Shown one piece after another: positions 40,359 through 48,695 of a stretch of DNA of 64,000 nt (positions are counted from its first letter, which is position 1; the number at the start of each line of letters is the position of its first letter). Source of the stretch: Rhodanobacteraceae bacterium (GTDB taxonomy: Bacteria > Pseudomonadota > Gammaproteobacteria > Xanthomonadales > SZUA-5); the NCBI GenBank assembly GCA_016713135.1, contig JADJPR010000012.1, positions 62,001 through 126,000 on the forward strand, in the 5' to 3' direction. Made by a program: the position numbers and the translations under genes. The notes beneath the pieces are model-generated. The model was not told the origin of the DNA and did no database searches. It was given only the letters and a program-made list of their open reading frames with translations.

Positions 40359-40844
40359 GTGCTGCACGTCGTCCGCCTGGATGGCCGCCGGCACGATCGC
40401 TCCGGTTTCGAGTGCGGTGTGCCGGCGCTGAACCTCTATCTGCGCGAACAGGCCGCGCAGCACCACCGCAGCGGAATCGCCACGACCCACGTGCTGTGTG
40501 CGGATGCCGAGCCAGCGCGGATTCTCGGCTATTACTCGCTCGCCGCTGCGCAGGTGCAACTGGCCGATCTCGCAGCGGTCGATCGGCAACGGCTGCCGCG
40601 CTACCCGATCCCTGCGGCGCGCCTGGCACGCCTGGCGGTGGCGCTGGGTGAACGCGGTCGCGGACTGGGCGCTGCGCTGCTGCAGGACGCCGTGAAACGC
40701 TGCCTGGACCTTCGCGCGGAACTCGGCATCCGGGTGCTGGTGGTGGATGCCAAGGATGCGGCGGCCGCAGGCTTCTACACCGCATTCGGGTTCCGGCCGA
40801 CTGCAGAAGCGGTCCTGACGCTGTATCTGCCGCTGGGTGGTTGA
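40359..40844 (+). CDS. GNAT toxin (TacT/AtaT family)
   Basis: This 161-aa GNAT acetyltransferase toxin shows family blocks FECGVPALNLYLREQAAQHH, RILGYYSLAAAQV, IPAARLARLAVALGERGRGL GAALLQDAV (acetyl-CoA loop) and AAAAGFYTAFGFRP. TacT toxins acetylate the amino acid on charged tRNAs and block translation. The start codon is GTG. The conserved Tyr in GFYTAFGF is present, so the toxin should be active. With the DUF1778 gene it forms a complete TA operon. Confidence 0.93.
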   Translation: MLHVVRLDGRRHDRSGFECGVPALNLYLREQAAQHHRSGIATTHVLCADAEPARILGYYSLAAAQVQLADLAAVDRQRLPRYPIPAARLARLAVALGERGRGLGAALLQDAVKRCLDLRAELGIRVLVVDAKDAAAAGFYTAFGFRPTAEAVLTLYLPLGG

Positions 40845-40904
40845 ACCGGCGGGTTGCTACCACGCGCCCGGAGCGCACGGGATATCGGCGCCCGATGGCA
40901 TGGA

Positions 40905-41020
40905 GGCGACCACCACGGGGCGTAGGCCGGGGTGCCACGCTCCGGCTCCCCGGTGCGTTTGCGCCCTGTTTGCCGGTGAGGCGCTGCTCGCTACACCGGC
41001 CTGCGCGTCGCGCATCAGCA
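40905..41020. repeat. Imperfect palindromic intergenic element (copy 2)
   Basis: GGGGCGTAGGCCGGGGTGCC opens and GCTCGCTACACCGGCCTGCG closes the element. It is related to 34625-34697. It lies between converging toxin and TetR genes and may serve as terminator. Confidence 0.6.
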
Positions 41021-41029
41021 CCGTAACGC

Positions 41030-41707
41030 TCACTCCTTCCAGGCGCGCGCCCCGAGGAAGATCAGGCGCAGCTGGCGCACGAAGTTTTCGGTGACCTCGC
41101 GCTCCTGCTGCGGCTGCCCGGCGGGCACATCGAGGAAGTCGGTGGCGGCGTTCATCATCGTGGTCACCACCAGTCCGCAGGTCATCTGCAGGGTGGCCAG
41201 CGACAGGCCCGGCATCAGGCCCAGCTGGCGCAGGTCCTGGCTCATCTCGTCGACGAAGTGGCGCTCCTCGCGGCGCACCGCGGCGCGGATCAGCGCCGAG
41301 CCTCCGCTGCGCTCGCCGGCGACGAACATGAAGTGCAGCCGGTGCGCGTGGATGTAGTCGCGGAAGATCTGTACCGAGCGGCGCAGGATGTCCCTGGGCG
41401 GCAGGCCGGTGCGGCGCGCCTCGCGCAGCAGGCGGCGCAGGGTCACGCCGGACTCCTCCACCAGCGCCAGGCCCAGCTCGTCGAGATCGCGGAAATGGCG
41501 GTAGAACGCGGCCGGCACCACCCCGGCCACGCGCGTGATTTCGCGCAGGCTGAGCGCGCCGAAGGGACGGCCTTCGCCCATCAGCTGCAGCGCCGCCGCG
41601 AGCAGGTGCGCGCGCGTGCGCAGCTTGCGGTCGCCGCGGGTGATCGATGAGTCCGCCTCGGCGCGGTATGCGCCCTGGGGACCGGTGGGGGCGGAGCTTG
41701 TGGACAT
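41030..41707 (-). CDS. desT: TetR-family repressor, DesT/FabR-like
   Basis: This 225-aa protein has an N-terminal HTH (residues ~28-75: TRAHLLAAALQLMGEGRPFG, ALSLREITRVAGVVPAAFYR HFRD) and a DesT/FabR-type ligand domain (EESGVTLRRLLREARRTG, FRDYIHAHRLHFMFVAGERS). In Pseudomonas, DesT senses the unsaturated/saturated acyl-CoA ratio and represses desCB. Here the gene is divergent from a ferredoxin reductase-desaturase pair across a palindrome, which supports the same role. The start ATG 41707 leaves a 27-residue polar leader; a later start is possible. Confidence 0.85.
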   Translation of the reverse strand: MSTSSAPTGPQGAYRAEADSSITRGDRKLRTRAHLLAAALQLMGEGRPFGALSLREITRVAGVVPAAFYRHFRDLDELGLALVEESGVTLRRLLREARRTGLPPRDILRRSVQIFRDYIHAHRLHFMFVAGERSGGSALIRAAVRREERHFVDEMSQDLRQLGLMPGLSLATLQMTCGLVVTTMMNAATDFLDVPAGQPQQEREVTENFVRQLRLIFLGARAWKE

Positions 41708-41777
41708 CGCGGGAGTATAGGTGCGGCACCGCCTCCGGGCCGGGCGTCTGTGGGTGGGTTGACAGCCCTCTGATATT

Positions 41778-41797
41778 CGGTGAACGTGTGTTCACCG
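41778..41797. promoter_or_regulatory. DesT/FabR operator palindrome
   Basis: CGGTGAAC GTGT GTTCACCG, a perfect 8-bp inverted repeat, lies 15 bp upstream of the desC-like ATG in the divergent promoter region. The TGAAC-N4-GTTCA core is that of the Pseudomonas DesT operator. Confidence 0.8.
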
Positions 41798-41812
41798 TAT
41801 CGGAGATTCCAG

Positions 41813-42904
41813 ATGCAGATCCAGGGCCAGACACAACCGAAACCACTCGCCCGATGGCTGCGCAGCCGCTGGCTGCATCCGCTGAACGATGCTGTCGCCT
41901 GGGAGCAGATGCTCTGCGCGATCAACCCGATGTGGTCGCGCCGCGACTACCCGGCGCGCGTGCTGGCGGTGATCGACGAGACCGCGGACACCCGCAGCCT
42001 CTGGCTGCAGCCGGTCGCCCGCTGGCCGGGGCATCGCGCCGGGCAGCACGTGGTGGTCGAGGTGGAGATCGACGGCCGGCGCCTGCACCGCAGCTTCAGC
42101 CTGTCCTCGGCGCCGACCGCCGACGGCCGCGTGCGGATCACGCTCAAGCGTCAGCCCGGCGCCCGCGTCAGCGCCTGGATCCAGCAGCTGCGCGCGGGCG
42201 ATGTCCTGCGCCTGAGCGCGCCGCAGGGCGATTTCCTCGCGCCGGCGGACGATGCGCCGCTGCTGCTGATCGGCGCCGGCAGCGGGATCACCCCGCTGAT
42301 GGCGATGGTCGAGGAGCTGCGCGCCGGCGGCCGGCACGCGCCGCTGGTGCTGGTGCACATCTGCCGCAACGAGGAGGACTTCATCTTCGGCGCGCGCCTG
42401 CGCGAGCTGGCGAGCCGCTGGCCGGCATTCGACCTGCGGGTGCACTTCAGCGCCGTCGCCGGCCGCCCGGATGCGGTCGCACTCACCCGGCTGCTCGCAG
42501 GAACGGGTCATTGCGAGGCGCGCGTGTGCGGCCCGCGCGCGCTCGTGGCGGCGGTCGAGTCACTGTACCGTGCCGCCGGCGTGGCCGGCCGGGTGCGCAG
42601 CGAGAGCTATCGCGGGCGCGTGCTGCCGGCCGCGGATGGCGCCGCCAGCGCCCATGCCGTGCATTGCACAAACACTGAACGAGTGTTCACTGCCGGCGCC
42701 GACACCAGCCTGCTGCAGGCGGCCGAGGCCGCCGGGCTCCAGCCGGCGCATGGCTGCCGCATCGGCATCTGCATGAGCTGCCAGTGCCGCAAGCGCAGTG
42801 GCAGCGTGCTCAACCTGCGCACCGGCGAGCGCTCCAGCGAGCCCGATGAACTGATCCAGCTGTGCGTCAGCGTGGCGCAATCGCCACTCGAACTGGCGCT
42901 CTGA
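41813..42904 (+). CDS. desC: Ferredoxin-type oxidoreductase (DesC-like electron donor for desaturase)
   Basis: This 363-aa protein has an FAD domain with HRSFSLSSAPT (RxxS) and an NAD(P) domain with LLIGAGSGITPLMAMVEEL and ARVCGPRALV. The C-terminal plant-type 2Fe-2S ferredoxin has HGCRIGICMSCQC (C-x4-C-x2-C) and a last Cys in IQLCVSVA. It should feed electrons from NAD(P)H to the desaturase encoded 159 bp downstream. The ATG at 41813 follows CGGAGATTCCAG and lies just beyond the DesT palindrome; an in-frame ATG at 41780 lies inside the operator and is not preferred. A second DesT-like palindrome lies inside the gene. Confidence 0.92.
   Translation: MQIQGQTQPKPLARWLRSRWLHPLNDAVAWEQMLCAINPMWSRRDYPARVLAVIDETADTRSLWLQPVARWPGHRAGQHVVVEVEIDGRRLHRSFSLSSAPTADGRVRITLKRQPGARVSAWIQQLRAGDVLRLSAPQGDFLAPADDAPLLLIGAGSGITPLMAMVEELRAGGRHAPLVLVHICRNEEDFIFGARLRELASRWPAFDLRVHFSAVAGRPDAVALTRLLAGTGHCEARVCGPRALVAAVESLYRAAGVAGRVRSESYRGRVLPAADGAASAHAVHCTNTERVFTAGADTSLLQAAEAAGLQPAHGCRIGICMSCQCRKRSGSVLNLRTGERSSEPDELIQLCVSVAQSPLELAL
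42673..42692. promoter_or_regulatory. Second DesT-like palindrome inside desC
   Basis: CACTGAAC GAGT GTTCACTG pairs at 7 of 8 positions per arm and shares the TGAAC-N4-GTTCA core with the operator at 41778-41797. It lies over the codons at the start of the ferredoxin domain. Confidence 0.5.
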
Positions 42905-42907
42905 TCC

Positions 42908-43003
42908 GCGCAGCCCGGTGCACGCGCGCCGCGCGTTCACCGGGTGCTGGCCGCAAGTACCCGGTGAGCGGCTGGCGCCGCACACCGGGCTACGCTCGAT
43001 CCA
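42908..43003. repeat. Imperfect palindromic intergenic element (copy 3)
   Basis: GCAGCCCGGTGCACGCGCGC opens and GCCGCACACCGGGCTACGCT closes. It is related to the elements at 34625 and 40905. It lies between desC and the desaturase gene, which otherwise look like one operon. Confidence 0.6.
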
Positions 43004-43063
43004 CGTTCCACGCGTGAACCCGCACATTCCGGGGGCCGCACCGAGATCACAAGGAGAACCCCG

Positions 43064-44161
43064 ATGTCCAAGGCCCATTTGTCTCCCGCGCAACTCGACG
43101 CCTTCCAGCGCGAACTCGACGCCCTGCGCGCGGAGGTGGCCGGCGATATCGGCCAGCGCGACGCCGAGCACATCCGCGGCGTGGTCGCGAGCGCCCGCGC
43201 GCACGCTGTCGCTGGCCGCTCGCTGCTGATGTTCGGCTTCGACCCGCTGAGCTTCGCCGCCGGCGTGCTCGCGCTGGCCAAGGCCAAGATCCTGGAGAAC
43301 ATGGAGATCGGCCACAACGTGCTGCACGGCCAGTACGACTGGATGGGCGATCCCACGCTCAACTCGCAGACCTACGAATGGGACATCGTCTGCGCCAGCC
43401 GCGACTGGCGCAAGACGCACAATGTCGAGCACCACAACCACACCAACATCCTCGGCAAGGACGACGACTACGGCTACGGCCTGCTGCGCATGACCGGCGA
43501 GCAGCGCTGGACCTGGCGCACGCCGCTGCAGCCGCTGTCGTATCTGCTGCTCGCGCTGCTGTTCCAGTGGGGCGTGGCGATCCAGGACCTCAAGCTCGGC
43601 CGCTGGTTCAAGGGCCGCATGCAACCCGGCGAACTGCGCCAGCGCGCCGCGCCCTTCCTGCGCAAGGCGCGCGGCCAGTTGTTCAAGGATTACCTGCTGT
43701 TCCCGCTGCTCGCCTTCTGGAACTGGCCGCGGGTGCTCGCGGGCAATGCGCTGGCCAACCTGATCCGCAACCTGTGGACCAACGCGATCATCTTCTGCGG
43801 CCACTTCACCCTGGACGCGCAGGTCTACAGCAAGGCGGAGGTGGCCGACGAATCGCGCGGTGCCTGGTACCTGCGCCAGATCCAGGGCTCCGGCAACCTC
43901 GAGGGCGGGCGCTGGTTGCACCTGCTCAGTGGCCACCTGAGCCACCAGATCGAGCACCATCTGTTCCCGGACATCCCGGCGCCGCGCTACACCGAGATGG
44001 CGCCGCGGGTGCGCGAGATCTGCGCTCGCTACGGGGTGCGCTACAACTCGGCCGGCTTCTGGCGCCAGTACCTCGGCGTGCTCTGGCGCATCCTCAGGCA
44101 TGCGCTGCCGCTGGACCGCAGGCCGGCCGGGCTTGCGCCCGCAACCCATGCCGAGGCCTGA
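43064..44161 (+). CDS. desB: Membrane fatty acid desaturase (DesB-like)
   Basis: This 365-aa integral membrane di-iron enzyme has three histidine clusters: EIGHNVLHGQYD, KTHNVEHHNHTNILG and HLSHQIEHHLFPDIP (the HxxHH type). Hydrophobic helices (LSYLLLALLFQWGVAIQ, ALANLIRNLWTNAIIFCGHF) lie between them. It introduces double bonds into acyl chains of lipids or acyl-CoA. The neighbouring reductase and DesT-like repressor match the Pseudomonas desT-desCB arrangement. There is a strong ribosome site AAGGAGAACCCCG before ATG. The C-terminus is Pro/Ala-rich. Confidence 0.93.
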   Translation: MSKAHLSPAQLDAFQRELDALRAEVAGDIGQRDAEHIRGVVASARAHAVAGRSLLMFGFDPLSFAAGVLALAKAKILENMEIGHNVLHGQYDWMGDPTLNSQTYEWDIVCASRDWRKTHNVEHHNHTNILGKDDDYGYGLLRMTGEQRWTWRTPLQPLSYLLLALLFQWGVAIQDLKLGRWFKGRMQPGELRQRAAPFLRKARGQLFKDYLLFPLLAFWNWPRVLAGNALANLIRNLWTNAIIFCGHFTLDAQVYSKAEVADESRGAWYLRQIQGSGNLEGGRWLHLLSGHLSHQIEHHLFPDIPAPRYTEMAPRVREICARYGVRYNSAGFWRQYLGVLWRILRHALPLDRRPAGLAPATHAEA

Positions 44162-44309
44162 GGAGTCCGCGCTGGTGCGAGCGGGCGCGGGGGATCCAAC
44201 CGGCCGCCGGGCAAGCACCCGCTCTTTGCTTATTCCCTCGCGTCATTTCCGCGCCGCAGCATGACGTCCTACCGTGGCCTTCCGTGCACGAACAGACGTC
44301 CAGACGGCC

Positions 44310-46067
44310 GTGAGCAGTGTTCCCGAAGCGCTTCATGCACCCGCGAACCCGTTGTCGCCGGAGCAGTTGCAGACGCTGCAACAGCTGACCGCCGGCATCA
44401 GCGATGCCGCGTTGTGGTGGATTGCCGGCTACACCGCAGGCCAGGCGGCCGCGCGCGGCGGGGCGCCGCAGCTCAAGCCTGTCGCTGCCGCCACCGCGCG
44501 GCTGACGGTGGTCTACGGCAGCCAGACCGGCAATGCGAAGGCCGCCGCGGCGGCGCTGGCGCAGCAGGCGGAGGCGCAGGGCGTGGCGGTTCGGCTGGTG
44601 AACATCGCCGACTACTCGCTGGCCGAGCTCGGCCGCGAGCGCTACCTCGCAGTGGCGATCAGCACCCAGGGCGATGGCGATCCGCCGGATGACGCACGGC
44701 TGTTCCTGAAGCAGCTGGCTGGCGCGCGCGCGCCGAAGCTGGCGGAGCTGCGCTACACCATCCTGGCGCTGGGCGATTCCAGCTACCCGAAGTTTTGCGA
44801 AATCGGCCGGCGGCTGGATGCGCGCCTGGCCGAGCTCGGCGCGCAGCGGCTGGCCGCCAGCGCGGATGCAGACCTCGACATCGAGGCCGCCGCCGCACCC
44901 TGGCGCCGGCAGACCCTGAGCGCCGCGGCCGAGGCGATCGGGCGCGCCGCGCCTGCCAATGTCACCGTGCTGCGTCCGGTCGCCGCGCCGCTGCACCGCG
45001 CGGTGCGCGCCACCCTGCTCGCCAACCAGCGACTGACCGCGCGCGACAGCGAGGTCGACGTGCGCCACATCGAGCTGGCCGTCGACGGCCTGCGCTACGA
45101 GCCAGGCGATGCGCTCGATGTGCGCGTGAGCAATCCGCCGGCGCTGGTCGACGAGTTCCTGACGCGCACCGGCCTTTCCGGCGACGCAAACGTCGAGCAC
45201 GCGGGCGAACGCCTCAGCCTGCGCGACTGGCTGACTCGTCGGCGCGAGCTGACGCGGCTGACCGCGCCGCTGGTCGATGCGCTGTTCGCCACGCACCCGG
45301 GACATCCCTTGAGCGAGATCGGCCACGCGCTGCTGGACAGCCACCAGGTGGTCGATGTGCTGGCGGCCGGGCGCATCGAGTGGGATGCCGCGCGCTGGGT
45401 CGCGGCGCTGGCACCGCTGAAGCCGCGCGCCTATTCGATCGCCTCGGCGCAGGCCGGCGTCGGCGACGAGGTGCACCTGACCGTGGCGCTGAAGCGCAGC
45501 CGCGGCGCCGGCATCGAGCGCACCGGGCTGGCTTCCGGCCAACTGGCAGCGCTCGCCGAGGGCGCCGAGATCGAGGTGGAGCTGGCGCCGAACCCGCGCT
45601 TCCGCCTGCCGCGCGACGGCAGCCGCGACCTGATCATGATCGGCCCCGGCACCGGCGTGGCGCCCTTCCGCGCCTTCCTGCAGCAGCGCGTGGCCGACGG
45701 GGCCGCGGGCCGCCACTGGCTGTTCTTCGGCCACCGCCATTTGCAGCGCGAGTTCCTGTACCAGACCGAGTGGCTGGCGGCGCTCAAGCGCGGCCAGCTG
45801 CACAAGCTCAGCGTCGCCTGGTCGCGCGATGGCGCGCAGCGCCGCTACGTGCAGCACCTGATCGCCGAACAGGCGCGCGAACTGGTCGACTGGATCGACG
45901 CCGGCGCGCACCTCTACGTCTGCGGCGACGCCAAACGCATGGCGCGCGACGTCGAACAGGCCCTCACCGAGGCCATCGCCCGCGTGCGCGGCATCGATGC
46001 GGAAGCCGCGGGCGAGGAGCTGGATGCGCTGGCCGCGAGCGGGCGCTGGCAGCGGGATGTGTATTGA
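44310..46067 (+). CDS. cysJ: Sulfite reductase flavoprotein subunit alpha
   Basis: This ~585-aa protein has an N-terminal flavodoxin domain (LTVVYGSQTGNAKAAAAALA, STQGDGDPPDDARLF, LGDSSYPKFCEIGRRLD), an FAD domain (LKPRAYSIASAQ, RxYS) and an NADPH domain (IMIGPGTGVAPFRAFLQQR, FFGHRHLQREFLYQTEW, LYVCGDAKRMA), ending in WQRDVY as in E. coli CysJ. It passes electrons from NADPH to CysI in assimilatory sulfate reduction. The GTG at 44310 gives a family-like start (SSVPEALHAP); an in-frame GTG at 44274 is possible. It heads the cysJ-cysI-cysH cluster. Confidence 0.95.
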   Translation: MSSVPEALHAPANPLSPEQLQTLQQLTAGISDAALWWIAGYTAGQAAARGGAPQLKPVAAATARLTVVYGSQTGNAKAAAAALAQQAEAQGVAVRLVNIADYSLAELGRERYLAVAISTQGDGDPPDDARLFLKQLAGARAPKLAELRYTILALGDSSYPKFCEIGRRLDARLAELGAQRLAASADADLDIEAAAAPWRRQTLSAAAEAIGRAAPANVTVLRPVAAPLHRAVRATLLANQRLTARDSEVDVRHIELAVDGLRYEPGDALDVRVSNPPALVDEFLTRTGLSGDANVEHAGERLSLRDWLTRRRELTRLTAPLVDALFATHPGHPLSEIGHALLDSHQVVDVLAAGRIEWDAARWVAALAPLKPRAYSIASAQAGVGDEVHLTVALKRSRGAGIERTGLASGQLAALAEGAEIEVELAPNPRFRLPRDGSRDLIMIGPGTGVAPFRAFLQQRVADGAAGRHWLFFGHRHLQREFLYQTEWLAALKRGQLHKLSVAWSRDGAQRRYVQHLIAEQARELVDWIDAGAHLYVCGDAKRMARDVEQALTEAIARVRGIDAEAAGEELDALAASGRWQRDVY

Positions 46068-46098
46068 GGGGATGCGAATGACGACGATGCTGAATTGG

Positions 46099-46196
46099 AG
46101 GGCACGAGGGCACGAGGGCACGAGGCCACGCGAGAGCAGCCCCGAGCGAGCTCTGGCTCTGCCGTGCCCTCGTGCCCTCGTGCCCTCGTGCCCTCC
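46099..46196. repeat. GGGCACGAGGGCACGAGG inverted repeat between cysJ and cysI
   Basis: The left arm consists of tandem GGGCACGA units (46099-46130). The right arm consists of tandem TGCCCTCG units (46164-46196). Together they make a ~32-bp stem around a 33-nt centre. It fills nearly all of the 147-bp space between the two genes. TGCCCTCG units also occur near 58546-58563. Confidence 0.85.
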
Positions 46197-46214
46197 CGCG
46201 AATGGGGCGTCGCA

Positions 46215-47873
46215 ATGAGCGCGCTCTCCGTCGAGCAGATCAAATCCGCCAGCCGCAACCTGCGCGGCAGCCTGGTCGAAAGCCTGGCCGATGCGCATAC
46301 GGGCGGGCTGCGCGAGCCGGACCTGGTGCTGATCAAATTCCATGGCAGCTACCAGCAGGACGACCGCGATCTGCGCGAGGAGCGCGCGGAGCAGAAGCTG
46401 GAGCCGAAGCACAGCTTCATGATCCGCACGCGCACGCCGGGCGGCGTGGTCACGCCGGCGCAGTGGCTGGCCTTCGACCGGATCGCGCAGACCTATGCGA
46501 ACGGCACGCTGCGCCTGACCACGCGCCAGGCGATCCAGCTGCACGGGGTGGTCAAGCACGATCTGAAAGCCACGATGCAGGCGATCAACCAGTCGCTGAT
46601 CGACACCATCGCCGCCTGCGGCGACGTCAACCGCAATGTGCTGGTCAGCGCCAACCCGGTCGAGAGCGCGGCGCATGCGGTGGTCTACGGCGATGCGGTG
46701 GAGCTGTCCGAGGCACTGCTGCCGAAGACCCGCGCCTACCACGAGATCTGGCTCGACGAGGAACCGCTGGTGGGCGAGCCGGAGCCCGAGCCGCTGTACG
46801 GCGCCACTTACCTGCCGCGCAAGTTCAAGACCGTGTTCGTGGTGCCGCCGCAGAACGATGTGGACCTGTACGCGCACGATCTCGGCTACGCGGCCATCAT
46901 CGAGGGCGGCGAGGTGGTCGGCTACAACGTCTATGTCGGCGGGGGCCTCGGCACCACGCACGGTGACGGACGCACATATGCGCGCGCCGCCAGCGTGCTT
47001 GGCCACGTGCCGCGCGGGCAGCAGATCGCCGTGGCCAAGGCGGTGCTGACCACCCAGCGCGACTGGGGCAACCGCGAGGACCGCCGGCTGTCGCGGCTGA
47101 AGTACACCATCGACCGGGTCGGCATCGACGCCTTCCGCGCCGAGGTCGAGGCACGCAGCGGGCTCAAGTTCGCGCCCGCGCGCCCGCTGCGCTTCAGCGC
47201 GCGCGGCGACCGCTTCGGCTGGACGCGGGGCTTCGATGGTCGCTGGCACCTCAACCTGCGGATCGTCGCCGGGCGCATCGCCGACCGCGGCGATGCGCGC
47301 CTGCTCGCCGGCCTGCGCGCGATCGCCCAGCTGCACACCGGCGATTTCCGCATCACGCCGAACCAGAACCTGATCGTCGCCGGGATCGATGCCGACGCGC
47401 GCCCGGAGATCGAGCGCCTGGCGCTGGAACACGGGCTGCTCACGGCGCTCGACACCAGCGCCAGCGAGCGCGATGCACTGGCCTGCGTGGCGCTGCCGAC
47501 CTGCCCGCTGGCGATGGCCGAGGCCGAGCGCTACGTGGCCGCGTTCAGCGCGAAGGTGCAGCAGCTGCTGGCGCGCCACGGCGTGCCGGAGGATCCGCTG
47601 TCGATCCGCATCTCCGGCTGCCCGAACGGCTGCTCGCGGCCCTATCTCGCCGAGGTCGCGCTGGTCGGCAAGGCGCCCGGCCGCTACAACCTGCACCTCG
47701 GTGGCGACCGCTTCGGCGTGCGCCTGAACCGGCTTTACCGCGAGAACATCGACGAGGCCGAGATCCTGGCCACGCTGGACCGCGGCTTCGCGCGTTGGCG
47801 GCTGGAACGCGCCGGCGCCGAGACCTTCGGCGACTATGCCGACCGCGTGCTGCTGGCGGAGCTGGCGGCATGA
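46215..47873 (+). CDS. cysI: Sulfite reductase hemoprotein subunit beta
   Basis: This 552-aa enzyme contains siroheme and a 4Fe-4S cluster and reduces sulfite to sulfide with six electrons from CysJ. Seen are FMIRTRTPGGVVTPAQWLA, GTLRLTTRQAIQLHGVVK, YNVYVGGGLGTTHGD, FRITPNQNLIVAGI, the cluster ligands in VALPTCPLAMAEAERY (with an upstream Cys in LACVAL) and SGCPNGCSRPYLAEVALVGK. The start ATG 46215 gives the family N-terminus; the longer in-frame reading upstream is the hairpin repeat. It overlaps cysH by four bases. Confidence 0.97.
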   Translation: MSALSVEQIKSASRNLRGSLVESLADAHTGGLREPDLVLIKFHGSYQQDDRDLREERAEQKLEPKHSFMIRTRTPGGVVTPAQWLAFDRIAQTYANGTLRLTTRQAIQLHGVVKHDLKATMQAINQSLIDTIAACGDVNRNVLVSANPVESAAHAVVYGDAVELSEALLPKTRAYHEIWLDEEPLVGEPEPEPLYGATYLPRKFKTVFVVPPQNDVDLYAHDLGYAAIIEGGEVVGYNVYVGGGLGTTHGDGRTYARAASVLGHVPRGQQIAVAKAVLTTQRDWGNREDRRLSRLKYTIDRVGIDAFRAEVEARSGLKFAPARPLRFSARGDRFGWTRGFDGRWHLNLRIVAGRIADRGDARLLAGLRAIAQLHTGDFRITPNQNLIVAGIDADARPEIERLALEHGLLTALDTSASERDALACVALPTCPLAMAEAERYVAAFSAKVQQLLARHGVPEDPLSIRISGCPNGCSRPYLAEVALVGKAPGRYNLHLGGDRFGVRLNRLYRENIDEAEILATLDRGFARWRLERAGAETFGDYADRVLLAELAA

Positions 47874-48568
47874 ACGCGGTGCTCGCCGAACTGCCGCTGG
47901 ATGAAGCCCGCTTCGCCGCGCTGGATGCCGGCGCCCGCGTGGACCTGGCGCTGCGCGCGCTGCCCGGCGCGCACGTGCTGTCGTCCAGTTTCGGCGCGCA
48001 GGCCGCGGTGATGCTGCACCTGGTCAACGAGCGCGCGCCAGGCATCCCGGTGGTGCTCATCGACACCGGATACCTGTTTCCGGAGACCTACCAGTTCGTC
48101 GACCAGCTGAGCGACAGGCTCAAGCTCAACCTCAAGGTCTACCGTGCCGTCGCAAGTCCCGGTTGGCAGGAGGCGCGCTACGGCAAGCTGTGGGAGCAGG
48201 GCGTTGCCGGCCTGGAGCGCTACAACCAGATCAACAAGGTGGAGCCGATGCAGCGCGCGCTGGACGAGCTGAACGTCGGCACCTGGTTCGCCGGCCTGCG
48301 CCGCGGCCAGTCCAGCACCCGCGCCGACACCCCGTTCCTCGGCTGGCGCAAGGGCCGCGCCAAGGTGCACCCGATCGCCGACTGGAGCGACCGCGACGTG
48401 CACGCCTACCTCCGCCGCCATCGCCTGCCCTACCATCCGCTCTGGCTGCGCGGCTATGTGTCGATCGGTGACGTCCACTCCACCGTCCCCCTCGGCAGCG
48501 GCATGCGCGCCGAGGACACCCGGTTTGGCGGGGTGAAGCGGGAATGTGGGCTGCACACCGAGCTGTAA
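47870..48568 (+). CDS. cysH: Phosphoadenosine phosphosulfate reductase
   Basis: This 232-aa enzyme reduces PAPS to sulfite with thioredoxin. The conserved blocks are VLSSSFGAQAAVMLHLVNER (SSFG nucleotide loop), VVLIDTGYLFPETYQFVDQL, WFAGLRRGQSSTRA, VHPIADWSDRDVHAYL and the C-terminal catalytic KRECGLH. The paired-cysteine motifs of APS reductases are absent, so the substrate should be PAPS rather than APS. The start overlaps the cysI stop (ATGA). Confidence 0.96.
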   Translation: MNAVLAELPLDEARFAALDAGARVDLALRALPGAHVLSSSFGAQAAVMLHLVNERAPGIPVVLIDTGYLFPETYQFVDQLSDRLKLNLKVYRAVASPGWQEARYGKLWEQGVAGLERYNQINKVEPMQRALDELNVGTWFAGLRRGQSSTRADTPFLGWRKGRAKVHPIADWSDRDVHAYLRRHRLPYHPLWLRGYVSIGDVHSTVPLGSGMRAEDTRFGGVKRECGLHTEL

Positions 48569-48695
48569 GGCGGGTGCTGGTGTTGCTTGGTTCTGGTGGC
48601 AAGAGCCGGTGAGCGGCTTCACGCCGCGGCTCGCGATGCTTGTGCAGTGCCCCACCAGTTTGGCCTACTCGTCGATCCACGATGGGATCCGCCGG

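Noticed and set aside
44094..47696. 1200-codon minus-strand frame opposite cysJ-cysI
   Set aside because: High-GC antisense frame opposite strongly conserved genes; no recognisable protein.
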